A DNA stretch of 64,000 nucleotides from Saprospiraceae bacterium (lineage in GTDB: Bacteria; Bacteroidota; Bacteroidia; Chitinophagales; Saprospiraceae). The DNA lies in assembly GCA_028282725.1 (NCBI GenBank), contig JANQHF010000107.1, positions 1 to 64,000 of the forward strand, given 5' to 3'. The notes beneath the pieces are model-generated. The model worked only from the letters and a program-made list of their open reading frames with translations, did no database searches and was not told the origin of the DNA. Below are positions 8,985 to 17,355 of this stretch, in pieces (position 1 is the stretch's first letter; every line of letters begins with the position of its first letter). Position numbers and translations under genes: made by a program.

Positions 8985-10274
8985 TTAAGAATAAATGAAG
9001 TCAAGGCCTTTACAAATCTTGTCCGCTGCTTCAGACAAGTCATTGTCAGAATGGGCATTGGATACAAACCCGACCTCATATCCTGAAGGACCCAGGTACA
9101 CCCCATTGTCGAGCAGGTATTTGTGAAGGGACTTAAATTGTTCCATAGATTCAGGATCGATCTGACCGGCTGTAATGATCCGTTCTCCGCTGAAGGCTAT
9201 CCAGAAAATCGACTCCATCCGAACCAGGTGAACAGGATAAGACCTGGAGGAAATATGTGCCTCAATTTGTTGAACAAAGCGCTCTGTCTTCTGCTGTAAT
9301 TTTTCATAAAAATGCTCTTGCATGCAGAGTTCCAGACTTGCTTTTCCGGCTGTCAATGCGATGGGATTGGCACTCAGTGTGCCGGCCTGGTAGACCGGAC
9401 CTTCGGGTGCCACATGGGACATTATGGAAGATTTTCCCCCGAATGCTCCGACCGGTAATCCGCCACCGATGATCTTTCCGAGTGTCAGAAGATCGGGCTC
9501 GACACTATAATAACCGGCTGCTCCTTCCCATCCGACACGATACCCGGAAATGACCTCGTCAAAGATCAGGAGTACATCAAAATCATCACAAAGCTTGCGT
9601 ATCCACGCAAGAAAGGACGTATCCTGAAGGAGTAAGCCATTGTTGGCCGGCACCGGTTCGATGATCACACAAGCAATATCGTGTCCATGTGTTGTCAATG
9701 TATCCTCTATGGCTTGCAGATCATTCAATTCCAGAACTATGGTCTCCCGAGCCAGTGACTCGGGAACACCTGCTGAAGAGGAGGTGCCGAATGTGGCAAG
9801 ACCAGAACCGGCCTTGACCATGAGAGAGTCCACATGACCATGATAACAACCTTCAAATTTGATGATCTTTGACCGGCCGGTGAAACCCCTGGCCAGACGG
9901 ATAGCAGACATGACCGCTTCGGTACCCGAACTTACGAAGCGAATCTTTTCAAGGTAGCGGTGATTGTCTACCATTAATTTACCCATTTCATTCCCATGAA
10001 CTGTCGGAGTACCAAAACTCAAGCCATTTTCCAAGGTGCGGACGACGGAATCCTTAATGTAAGGATGATTGTGTCCATGGATCATGGGACCCCAGGAGCA
10101 GCAGAAATCGAGGAATTCATTGCCATCTTCATCAAATATCCTGGCGCCGGATCCATTTTTGATGAATAAGGGGGACCCGTGCACGGATTTAAACGCGCGC
10201 ACCGGTGAATTTACTCCTCCCGGAAAATAGTTAAGGGCTTCTTTGAAAAGAGAAGTGGAATTACTTCGATCCAT
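8985..10274 (-). CDS. hemL: Glutamate-1-semialdehyde 2,1-aminomutase
   Basis: This 429-residue PLP enzyme converts glutamate-1-semialdehyde to 5-aminolevulinate in the C5 route to haem. Diagnostic stretches are YFPGGVNSPVRAF at the N-terminus, SSGTEAVMSAIRLAR, FEGCYHGHVD, FDEVISGYRV, and the PLP lysine Lys267 in LTLGKIIGGGLPVGAFGG. GTLSANPIALTAG follows as in true HemL. Length and motifs match characterised enzymes. The start at ATG 10274 gives the usual N-terminus. It is first in an apparent operon with a two-component system. On the other side it runs divergently from the HU/SPOR gene with a 63-bp gap. Confidence 0.97.
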   Translation of the reverse strand: MDRSNSTSLFKEALNYFPGGVNSPVRAFKSVHGSPLFIKNGSGARIFDEDGNEFLDFCCSWGPMIHGHNHPYIKDSVVRTLENGLSFGTPTVHGNEMGKLMVDNHRYLEKIRFVSSGTEAVMSAIRLARGFTGRSKIIKFEGCYHGHVDSLMVKAGSGLATFGTSSSAGVPESLARETIVLELNDLQAIEDTLTTHGHDIACVIIEPVPANNGLLLQDTSFLAWIRKLCDDFDVLLIFDEVISGYRVGWEGAAGYYSVEPDLLTLGKIIGGGLPVGAFGGKSSIMSHVAPEGPVYQAGTLSANPIALTAGKASLELCMQEHFYEKLQQKTERFVQQIEAHISSRSYPVHLVRMESIFWIAFSGERIITAGQIDPESMEQFKSLHKYLLDNGVYLGPSGYEVGFVSNAHSDNDLSEAADKICKGLDFIYS

Positions 10275-10337
10275 ATCTCACACAGTCTTTTGTATTTTGA
10301 GCATTATTTCAAACTAACCAGCTACAAATAAAAGCAA

Positions 10338-11306
10338 TTGCACCTTGAAAGTCATTTTACCAATCTACTTATCTACCTTCTGGAGAAGTATACGGTCGTA
10401 GAAATTGACGATATCATTACACTAATTCTCAGTAGGCATCCTGCCTATTTAAATGAGCAAAAGAACAAATTGTTTCCTCCTTATTCAGAATTGACCAGTA
10501 GTCAACCAGACGGTGGTCACAAGACCTTTCTTCAATTAGCCAGGGAAGAAAATTTTGTGGGAGATGAGATGGTAAATAAGTGGCGTGAAGACCTGAAAGA
10601 AATTAAGGCTCAGCTGGAATCGGGGGTGACATGGCACCTCGTTGGCTTAGGGGAAGTCGTGAAACAAGGTAATCAAATTAGAATTGAAAGCCAGATCCTA
10701 TTTGAATGGCCGGCTATGGAGATACACCCTATTGAACCAGACGGACAGGGAACCGGAGAAGAACAGGCAGATGATCTAATGGAACGACCCTTAATGAAGG
10801 GTTTCAAAATTCAGGAAGAGAACAATTCGCATTGGTCCGGCTATCTGTTGCCACTGACCATCCTTTTACTCGGTATGATCGGAATGGTATTTTTTTTTAA
10901 GTATTGTGCCAACGATCTTCTGGTACGACCGCAATCATCTTCGGAGGCACCCATTGCCAGCCGGGCTGAAGACGATATTGATCCTTTTACGAGGAAGGGA
11001 GAAGAATACATTTTTGCCAACGAATTGCTCAACAAATACAAGGACATTCTCACTCAGGAAATGCTTGATGAAGGATGTATTATCGTAGTGGGTTCATTCG
11101 AAACGAGGGCAAATGGAGATGCGCTCTTTGATGATCTGAAAACACAGGGCTACAACGTATCTGTTGAGGCCAATCGTAATGGATATCGCGTGATGATCCA
11201 CTTCGATTGTTCAAAACGAGATATCGTAGACTATTTGATGGAAATCAAGATCAAGGTAACTGAACAAGCCTGGTTATTCAGGCCCAGGTATGATCCCTTT
11301 GAGTAA
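10338..11306 (+). CDS. HU-CCDC81-like and SPOR domain membrane protein
   Basis: This 322-residue protein has three parts. The N-terminal region of about 130 residues resembles the bacterial HU-CCDC81 domain: MHLESHFTNLLIYLLEKYTVVEI, then a segment on asparagine-poor strands including VTWHLVGLGEVVKQGN. A single membrane helix lies near residues 170-188, and the C-terminal SPOR domain spans about 245-320 (CIIVVGSFETRANGDALFDDLK). SPOR domains bind denuded peptidoglycan at division sites, so this is a likely envelope or division-associated protein, with the HU part in the cytoplasm. The start must be TTG at 10338: an in-frame stop lies at 10329-10331, and no ATG occurs before the conserved region. 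Confidence 0.75.
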   Translation: MHLESHFTNLLIYLLEKYTVVEIDDIITLILSRHPAYLNEQKNKLFPPYSELTSSQPDGGHKTFLQLAREENFVGDEMVNKWREDLKEIKAQLESGVTWHLVGLGEVVKQGNQIRIESQILFEWPAMEIHPIEPDGQGTGEEQADDLMERPLMKGFKIQEENNSHWSGYLLPLTILLLGMIGMVFFFKYCANDLLVRPQSSSEAPIASRAEDDIDPFTRKGEEYIFANELLNKYKDILTQEMLDEGCIIVVGSFETRANGDALFDDLKTQGYNVSVEANRNGYRVMIHFDCSKRDIVDYLMEIKIKVTEQAWLFRPRYDPFE

Positions 11307-11308
11307 AA

Positions 11309-12643
11309 TTATAAGCAGCCAAGATCTACCTGTGAATCATAATCATTGTTTGGGAAGCAAAATCCTGACAGTACGTTGGCCGGCTTGTATCTGATCAAAT
11401 CCGGATCCCGAAGCCCTCTGTATAAGAACATAAGCAAGGCCTCCCTTTCGTCTTCGGTGAGTTCCATGGGTTTGAATTTATCTGACAAAAGTTCATCCGG
11501 AACATTCGGATTTTCGGATTGAGCGGCAATTTTGTAGTCAACTACCTGCTCAAGCGTCAACTTACTGGCCCCATGGAAATAAAAGGGACCGTCGCCCATA
11601 TTGTAGATTGGGGGTACCCTGAATTTGAAATTATCCTCTTCGCGAAGGGTGAAACCTCCACGTCCTTTATTTCTGCGATCTTCAGGGCTTGTATTAAAGC
11701 TTGAGCGCTGATACATATCCTTCGCCCCTATGACGTGAAATTCCATGGACCCAAGGTTGGGTTCAAAGTGACAATTCGAACATCGGGCCTTTCCAAAGAA
11801 GAGGGTAGCACCAATTTTTTCTTGTTCTGAAAGAGCATCATGCTGGCCTTTTAACCAATCCTGGAACGGAGCTTTCGAGGAAATAATCGAACGTATATAG
11901 GCCGAAAGAGCCAAAGATGCCGTGAATTGGGTATAACGCTGTTCTTCCTGTACCTCGGGAAACACCTCATCAAATAATTGGGTATAACCAAATTGATCCA
12001 ATAGATCTTTGTTCACCGCAATTCGGTGCGCTTTAATGCCTTCTATGTTTTGAGTTTCAATCGCGTCAAAACCCAATCTGTTTCTTTCCGTATCTTCTCG
12101 CAGATCCCATACCTCTTCAGTATCCTTATTTACTCCATCCCCTCCAAATTGTCCATTCCAAAAGGTATTGGTCACATATGCCACGTTGATCAGACTCAGC
12201 GGACGTGCGCTTTGAACATCGAGATCAGCTTCTTCGTAGTCTGACACCTTGAGCCTTCCTTCTCCATTGATTCCGTATCCTTTTCCACCGTCGGCTACAC
12301 CTTGAGGTGCACCTGGTCTGAATCCGGCTTCCGGAATATGACAACTTGCGCAAGAATAAGTTCTTCTCCCTGATTCAAATTTAGAATCCATGGCCAATCC
12401 CGTTTCGAAGAAGAGCATTTTCCCGAGCTCTATCTTGGCCTTTGTAAGGGGATTCCTGCTGTCTTGAGGTATTTCGGAGAGGTCATTCCCATCTGGCAAA
12501 ATATAGTAGGAATAATTCCCGGAAGGGGAAGTTGTGGATATTAATCTCTTCAATTCACGATCCAACTGAACCTTGTCAGAGACAGTATCTTTGGTACAAC
12601 CGAATAACAACAAACAGATAAGTACTATAGTATATTTCCTCAT
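11309..12643 (-). CDS. Di-haem cytochrome c peroxidase (MauG/CcpA family) lipoprotein
   Basis: This 444-residue protein has a lipoprotein leader ending at FGC (Cys16) and two c-type haem sites: CASCH at 98-102 and CSNCH at 288-292. Segments such as LGKMLFFETGLAMDSKF, ARPLSLINVAYVTNTFWNG and NPLTKAKIELG are characteristic of the bacterial cytochrome c peroxidase/MauG family. It probably reduces hydrogen peroxide, or oxidises a protein substrate, in the periplasm using electrons from a small cytochrome. The 3' end faces the SPOR gene with a two-base gap. A TAnnTTTG element lies 27 bases upstream of its start. Confidence 0.92.
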   Translation of the reverse strand: MRKYTIVLICLLLFGCTKDTVSDKVQLDRELKRLISTTSPSGNYSYYILPDGNDLSEIPQDSRNPLTKAKIELGKMLFFETGLAMDSKFESGRRTYSCASCHIPEAGFRPGAPQGVADGGKGYGINGEGRLKVSDYEEADLDVQSARPLSLINVAYVTNTFWNGQFGGDGVNKDTEEVWDLREDTERNRLGFDAIETQNIEGIKAHRIAVNKDLLDQFGYTQLFDEVFPEVQEEQRYTQFTASLALSAYIRSIISSKAPFQDWLKGQHDALSEQEKIGATLFFGKARCSNCHFEPNLGSMEFHVIGAKDMYQRSSFNTSPEDRRNKGRGGFTLREEDNFKFRVPPIYNMGDGPFYFHGASKLTLEQVVDYKIAAQSENPNVPDELLSDKFKPMELTEDEREALLMFLYRGLRDPDLIRYKPANVLSGFCFPNNDYDSQVDLGCL

Positions 12644-12670
12644 TTCAGACCTAAATCACTTTATATCAGG

Positions 12671-12678
12671 CAAATATA
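12671..12678 (-). promoter_or_regulatory. Bacteroidota -7 element of the peroxidase gene
   Basis: The minus strand reads TATATTTG, an exact match to the Bacteroidota -7 consensus TAnnTTTG, 27 bases upstream of the peroxidase ATG. No convincing -33 TTTG at the normal spacing is visible. Confidence 0.45.
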
Positions 12679-12932
12679 CATAACAAATATTCGTAATATG
12701 TATCATTTCCAGGGATTTTTATTCTTGATCAACTAAAAAAATGCAAAAACAAGGCGAAATTAATAATTGTGCGCATTTATATCTGAAAAATACCTGACAA
12801 ATCTTGATTCTTATCTTTTGATCCTAAGGGTATTACATATATAGTTACATTCCGTTATGTAATAAGTCCGGAAATGGCTGGGAACGATTTGGTAACAAAT
12901 GTGAATTGTTATAATATGTCGAACTCAGTTTA

Positions 12933-12944
12933 CATATTTGTGCC
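12933..12944 (+). promoter_or_regulatory. Probable -7 element of the nucleotidyltransferase gene
   Basis: CATATTTGTGCC is one base off TAnnTTTG at the first position. It shares the extension TTTGTGCC with the elements at 14336 and 21438. A TTG at 12906-12908 lies 24 bases upstream and could be the -33 element. The ATG follows 12 bases downstream, so the leader would be very short. Confidence 0.4.
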
Positions 12945-12956
12945 AAATTTTACGGA

Positions 12957-13853
12957 ATGAAACCTACATTATTGATTCTTGCAGCAGGTATGGGGAGTCG
13001 TTATGGTGGCTTGAAGCAGATGGATGCCTTCGGTCCGAATGGTGAAACCATCCTGGATTACAGCATCTATGATGCGATCAGAGAAGGTTTTGGAAAGGTT
13101 GTATTTGTAATTCGCGAAAGTTTTAATAAAGAGTTCAGGGAATTTTTCGCCGGGAAATTTGAGCACCAGATAGAAGCTGATTTTGTCTACCAGGAATTGA
13201 CTGACGTGCCTGAAGGCGCCGACTATAACCCGGAAAGAACGAAGCCATGGGGTACTTCTCATGCTGTATGGGCTGCCAGACATGTGATCGATGAACCGTT
13301 TGTCGTGATCAATGCGGATGACTTCTATGGCCGGGACGCATACCGCGTCATTGTAAATTTCTTTAATAAAAATGATTCCGGGAATTATGCTTTGGTGGGA
13401 TACCAGTTGGACAAAACGATGAGCCGTCACGGAGCTGTCAATCGGGGTGTTTGTGATTTAAATGCAATGGGTGATTTAAAAGAGATCAATGAACGACTCA
13501 AAATCGTATATGATGAAAATGACCGAATCAGGTATGACACCGATGAAGGACCTGCCTATCTCGACCCGGCCACACCGGTCTCTATGAATTTTTGGGGATT
13601 TTATCCGGACTATTTTCAATATTGTGAGGATTATTTTGTGCACTTTCTTCATGAAAGAGGACACGAATTGAAATCTGAGTTCTTTATCCCTTTACTAATA
13701 GAAGATATGATCGTTAGGGATCAGAAAAAGATTAAGGTCCTGCAATGTTCTGAAGAATGGTTTGGCGTTACTTATCGGGAGGATAAACCATTTGTTGAGA
13801 ATAGGATCCATGAATTGATTCGTCAGAATGTCTACCCGGCCAAACTTTGGTAA
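12957..13853 (+). CDS. Sugar-phosphate nucleotidyltransferase-like protein
   Basis: This 298-residue protein opens with LLILAAGMGSRYGGLKQMDAFG, the nucleotide-binding loop of the NTP-transferase superfamily, followed by INADDFYGRDAY, with the metal-binding Asp pair. It is predicted to join a nucleoside monophosphate to a sugar phosphate, in capsule, LPS or storage-sugar metabolism. The substrate cannot be read from the sequence. The C-terminal region PVSMNFWGFYPDYF and the EWFGVTYREDK segment are typical of a Bacteroidota group with no known product. A small membrane protein follows nine bases later on the same strand, probably cotranscribed. Confidence 0.83.
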   Translation: MKPTLLILAAGMGSRYGGLKQMDAFGPNGETILDYSIYDAIREGFGKVVFVIRESFNKEFREFFAGKFEHQIEADFVYQELTDVPEGADYNPERTKPWGTSHAVWAARHVIDEPFVVINADDFYGRDAYRVIVNFFNKNDSGNYALVGYQLDKTMSRHGAVNRGVCDLNAMGDLKEINERLKIVYDENDRIRYDTDEGPAYLDPATPVSMNFWGFYPDYFQYCEDYFVHFLHERGHELKSEFFIPLLIEDMIVRDQKKIKVLQCSEEWFGVTYREDKPFVENRIHELIRQNVYPAKLW

Positions 13854-13862
13854 TTCTTCAAG

Positions 13863-14090
13863 ATGTCACATCAACAGATCGGAAAATGGATCATCCTGGC
13901 AGGAGTGGCTATAGTCGTAGCAGGGCTCCTCATCTATTTTGCCGGACACAAGTTGAAATGGATCGGAAATTTACCAGGGGATATCAGGATAGAAAAGGAA
14001 AATGTGAACGTTTATTTTCCAATTACTACCATGATCATTCTCAGCGTATTGCTCACAATACTGTTCCGGCTGATCAATCTGTTCAAATAA
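13863..14090 (+). CDS. DUF2905 small membrane protein
   Basis: This 75-residue protein has two hydrophobic helices (about 10-28 and 52-70) around a conserved linker LKWIGNLPGDIRIEKENVNVYFPI. The GNLPGDI...YFPI pattern defines DUF2905. Its function is unknown. It follows the nucleotidyltransferase by nine bases and is followed directly by a strong hairpin, so the two genes probably make one short transcript. Confidence 0.85.
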   Translation: MSHQQIGKWIILAGVAIVVAGLLIYFAGHKLKWIGNLPGDIRIEKENVNVYFPITTMIILSVLLTILFRLINLFK

Positions 14091-14094
14091 AAAA

Positions 14095-14120
14095 AAGAAG
14101 CTTACCAAAGTAAGCTTCTT
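14095..14120. terminator. Hairpin with 11-bp perfect stem
   Basis: AAGAAGCTTAC pairs with GTAAGCTTCTT around a CAAA loop, five bases after the DUF2905 stop. The preceding A-run makes it a better intrinsic terminator for minus-strand transcripts. On the plus strand only TTCTT follows, so termination may be weaker. No minus-strand gene reads towards it from nearby. Confidence 0.6.
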
Positions 14121-14335
14121 GCCGAATTGTATGAAAAAACTATCTAACTGTTTATTAAACTGAATTCTGAAGGAAAAAAATATATTCTTCCCTATAACTT
14201 AACACAGAATTAAGAATAAAGTTAACAAAATAAATCATATTACAAAATTTCCTTATGTATAAAATATTATTAAATAAGTCTTTGTAGGAAATTTCTGTGT
14301 CTTACAAGGGAACTTTTTATTATTTGAATATCTCA

Positions 14336-14347
14336 TACCTTTGTGCC
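14336..14347 (+). promoter_or_regulatory. -7 promoter element of dusB-cca
   Basis: TACCTTTGTGCC is an exact TAnnTTTG match with the TGCC extension seen at two other promoters here. It lies about 20 bases upstream of the GTG chosen as the dusB start and overlaps the longer TTG-initiated frame, which argues against that longer start. No clear -33 element is seen. Confidence 0.5.
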
Positions 14348-14364
14348 TGGTTGAATTCAATAAT

Positions 14365-15360
14365 GTGGTCAGAATAGGTAATATAGAATTTCAGGAGTTT
14401 CCCTTGTTGCTCGCACCAATGGAAGATGTATCAGACCCGCCTTTTCGTGCTTTGTGTAAAGAGCAGGGCTGTGACATGATGTATACCGAATTTATTTCTG
14501 TAGAAGGCCTGATCCGCGATGCACATAAGAGCGTCCGGAAACTGGATATATATGATGAAGAACGACCGATTGGTATTCAGATATTCGGTGCCAATCTCGA
14601 ATCGATGAAGCGGGCAGCTGAAATTGTAGAGGAAGCTCAACCGGAAGTGTTGGATATAAATTACGGGTGTCCGGTCAAAAAGGTCGTTTGTAAGATGGCC
14701 GGTGCCGGTATCCTCCGGGATATTCCGAGAATGGTTGAATTGACCAGGGCCATCGTGCAATCAACAAATCTTCCTGTAACCGTCAAGACCCGGCTTGGAT
14801 GGGACGATCATTCAATCAGGATTTCTGAAGTGGCTGAGCGATTGCAGGACGTTGGGATCAGGGCCCTTGCCATACATGGCCGGACCCGTAAACAGATGTA
14901 TAAAGGTGAAGCGGATTGGAGCTACATTCGGGAAGTTAAAGAGAATCCGAGAATCTACATTCCAATTTTTGGAAATGGAGATATTGACTCTCCGGAAAAA
15001 GCCGATTTGTACCGTCGAAGATATGGGGTAGATGGGATCATGATCGGAAGAGCATCCATAGGCAATCCATGGATATTTCGCGAAATCAAACATCATTTCC
15101 GGACTGGTGAGACGCTTGACCCACCTTCAATCAGCGAAAAGGTCGAAGCAGCCAGGAGGCATTTGAGCAGGAGCATTTCCTGGAAAGGGGAAAAATTAGG
15201 CGTTTTGGAAATGCGCAGACACTATACCAACTATTTCAGGGGATTACCACAAATCAAAAAGTACCGCAGCATACTGGTAACCGAGCATGATCCTGAGATG
15301 CTCTTTGCTACAATGGATGAGATAGAAGAAAGGTATGCCGATCAAATGGTCATTGCTTAA
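14365..15360 (+). CDS. dusB: tRNA-dihydrouridine synthase
   Basis: This FMN enzyme of about 331 residues reduces uridines in the tRNA D-loop. It begins VVRIGNIEFQEFPLLLAPME, matching the usual DusB start. Catalytic Cys102 lies in NYGCPVKKV, and the FMN and RNA motifs are YTEFISVEGLI, VKTRLGWDD, IHGRTRKQMYKG and GNGDI. I chose GTG at 14365, because an open TTG at 14341 falls inside the apparent promoter and would add eight residues that do not fit the family. The cca gene follows after 18 bases in the same direction, which makes a tRNA-maturation operon. Confidence 0.93.
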   Translation: MVRIGNIEFQEFPLLLAPMEDVSDPPFRALCKEQGCDMMYTEFISVEGLIRDAHKSVRKLDIYDEERPIGIQIFGANLESMKRAAEIVEEAQPEVLDINYGCPVKKVVCKMAGAGILRDIPRMVELTRAIVQSTNLPVTVKTRLGWDDHSIRISEVAERLQDVGIRALAIHGRTRKQMYKGEADWSYIREVKENPRIYIPIFGNGDIDSPEKADLYRRRYGVDGIMIGRASIGNPWIFREIKHHFRTGETLDPPSISEKVEAARRHLSRSISWKGEKLGVLEMRRHYTNYFRGLPQIKKYRSILVTEHDPEMLFATMDEIEERYADQMVIA

Positions 15361-15378
15361 TCTTCCAAACAGCCCTCT

Positions 15379-16797
15379 TTGCAGTTTACATTCAATTCAT
15401 TAGAAGAAGAAATAATCCGGGCCATCAGGGAAGTGGCTAATGACCTACACCTTGACGCCTATTTAATTGGAGGCTATGTCAGGGATAAAATCATGAGCAG
15501 AAAGACAACCGATATGGATGTTGTTGTAATTGGCGACGCTATTCAGGTGGCACAAAGGGTATCCAATCTACTCAGTGCTTCACGTCCCTCTGTATTCAAA
15601 AAATTCGGAACGGCCATGATCAAATACAGAGATGTCGATGTTGAGTTCGTCGGGGCACGAAAAGAATCCTATGCTCCGGATAGCCGTAAACCCAAAGTAG
15701 CCCCTGGTTTGCTCAGGGATGATCAACTGAGACGCGATTTCACGATCAATGCCATGGCCATGCAAATTAATGGTGAGGAATATGGTCAGTTCCTCGACCC
15801 ATTCAATGGTATAGAGGATATTGAAGAAAAAGTGATCCGAACACCGAGGGATCCGGATACTACCTTTTCCGATGACCCACTGCGGATGATGAGGGCCGTA
15901 CGATTTGCATCTCAACTAAACTTTACAATCGATCCGGTGACGTTTGGGGCCATTCAAAAAAATGTACGTAGAATAAAAATCGTCTCCCAGGAAAGGATTA
16001 CAACCGAATTGAACAAAATAATAATGAGTTCCAGGCCTTCGGTCGGTTTGAAATTACTACTTTACACGGGCTTGATCGAAGTCATTTTCCCTGAACTTTA
16101 TGCCTTAAAGGGAGTCGATTACCTGGATGGTCATGGTCATAAGGATAACTATTTCCATACAACAGAAGTCTTGGACAATGTTGCAGCTATGTCCGACAAC
16201 CTTTGGCTTCGATGGGCAGCTGTCCTGCATGATATTGCCAAGCCCAGAACCAAGAGATTTGACCGGACCACAGGTTGGACGTTTCATGGACATGAGGTGG
16301 TTGGAAGTCATATGGTGCCTAAGATTTTCAGAAAGTTGCGATTACCCCTCGATGCGAAAATGCAATATGTCCAAAAGCTCGTAAGACTCCACCTTCGTCC
16401 GATTAGTTTGACTAAGGATGATATTACGGATTCTGCCATACGTCGTTTACTCTTTGATGCAGGTGACGATATCGACGATTTGATGCTGCTTTGCCAGGCA
16501 GACATTACAACTAAGAATCCCAGGCGTATGGAGCGATACCTCATGAATTATGAATTGGTCAAACAAAAAATGATCGAGGTAGAGGAAAGTGATCGACTAA
16601 GAAATTGGCAACCTCCCATATCCGGTGAGCAGATCATGTCCGCATTTAATATCGGTCCATCACGTCTCGTGGGTGAAATCAAAACCGCTATTCGCGAAGC
16701 GATTTTAGACGGTGAAATCCCTAATGAATTTGAGGCTGCTCACGACTTTATGATACAAAAAGGTATTGCGTTGGGACTTGAAGTTGTCAATTCATAA
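15379..16797 (+). CDS. cca: CCA-adding tRNA nucleotidyltransferase with HD domain
   Basis: This 472-residue class II nucleotidyltransferase adds or repairs the 3' CCA of tRNA. The head has LIGGYVRD (Gly31-Gly32) and TTDMDVVV with catalytic Asp45 and Asp47. It is followed by RRDFTINAMAMQ and DPLRMMRAVRFASQL, the nucleotide-selecting region. A C-terminal HD phosphohydrolase-like domain has VLHDIAKPRTK and a HGHEVVGS helix. The start is TTG at 15379: the frame is closed upstream by the dusB stop, and no other start codon lies between. It is coupled to dusB by an 18-base spacer. Confidence 0.95.
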   Translation: MQFTFNSLEEEIIRAIREVANDLHLDAYLIGGYVRDKIMSRKTTDMDVVVIGDAIQVAQRVSNLLSASRPSVFKKFGTAMIKYRDVDVEFVGARKESYAPDSRKPKVAPGLLRDDQLRRDFTINAMAMQINGEEYGQFLDPFNGIEDIEEKVIRTPRDPDTTFSDDPLRMMRAVRFASQLNFTIDPVTFGAIQKNVRRIKIVSQERITTELNKIIMSSRPSVGLKLLLYTGLIEVIFPELYALKGVDYLDGHGHKDNYFHTTEVLDNVAAMSDNLWLRWAAVLHDIAKPRTKRFDRTTGWTFHGHEVVGSHMVPKIFRKLRLPLDAKMQYVQKLVRLHLRPISLTKDDITDSAIRRLLFDAGDDIDDLMLLCQADITTKNPRRMERYLMNYELVKQKMIEVEESDRLRNWQPPISGEQIMSAFNIGPSRLVGEIKTAIREAILDGEIPNEFEAAHDFMIQKGIALGLEVVNS

Positions 16798-16890
16798 AAT
16801 CGACTATAGATACGAGGTCATCGTCCGGCAGATGCCATTCATCCGAATAGAAAGATGATTTCTGCCTAATCCACTATCTTGCCTCATAGT

Positions 16891-17355
16891 ATGATCAAGA
16901 AGGTAAAAGATTGGCTGGGAATTGAAGGAGTCAAGGTCTCTTTGGATGTAGAAGACACGTTTGATCTTCATGATGGAATTCTGACCGGTAGCTTCACCAT
17001 TTCGTCCCAGTCAGACCAGGAAGTCGAAGATGTCAAACTGATTTTTAAAGAGAAATACTCCCGTGGAAGAAGAAAATCAAAATTGATCGATGAATATGTC
17101 CTTGGTGAAGAAACAATTGCCATCAGCCAGAAAATCGATAAAGACACTTTAATCACTCAAAGGTTTGAACTTCCATTCGAGACATTAAAATCTTCCATGG
17201 ATCGATTTGGAGACAAAAACTTCGTTTACAGGGGCATTTCTTCCTTTGCCAAATTGATCAAAAATGCCAAATCAAAGTATTACCTCGTTATCGAAGCTTC
17301 GGTCAAGGGAAATAAATTGAAGCCGTACGACAAGATTGAATTGGCCGCTGATTAA
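16891..17355 (+). CDS. Spo0M-like arrestin-fold protein
   Basis: This protein of about 154 residues is predicted to be soluble and all beta. Stretches such as GIEGVKVSLDVEDTFDLHDG and LTGSFTISSQSDQEVEDVKLIF resemble the N-terminal arrestin-like domain of the Spo0M family. Members outside sporulating bacteria have unknown roles. ATG at 16891 is preferred over TTG at 16879. Its stop overlaps the stop of the convergent TPR lipoprotein gene in a shared TTAA (17352-17355). Confidence 0.6.
   Translation: MIKKVKDWLGIEGVKVSLDVEDTFDLHDGILTGSFTISSQSDQEVEDVKLIFKEKYSRGRRKSKLIDEYVLGEETIAISQKIDKDTLITQRFELPFETLKSSMDRFGDKNFVYRGISSFAKLIKNAKSKYYLVIEASVKGNKLKPYDKIELAAD

Larger units (their letters stand above)
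12644..12956. other. Divergent intergenic region with two promoter-like elements
   Basis: These 313 AT-rich bases separate the minus-strand peroxidase from the plus-strand nucleotidyltransferase. I see no open frame. They contain a minus-strand TATATTTG (12671-12678) and a plus-strand CATATTTG followed by TGCC (12933-12944), so both transcripts probably start here. Confidence 0.6.
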
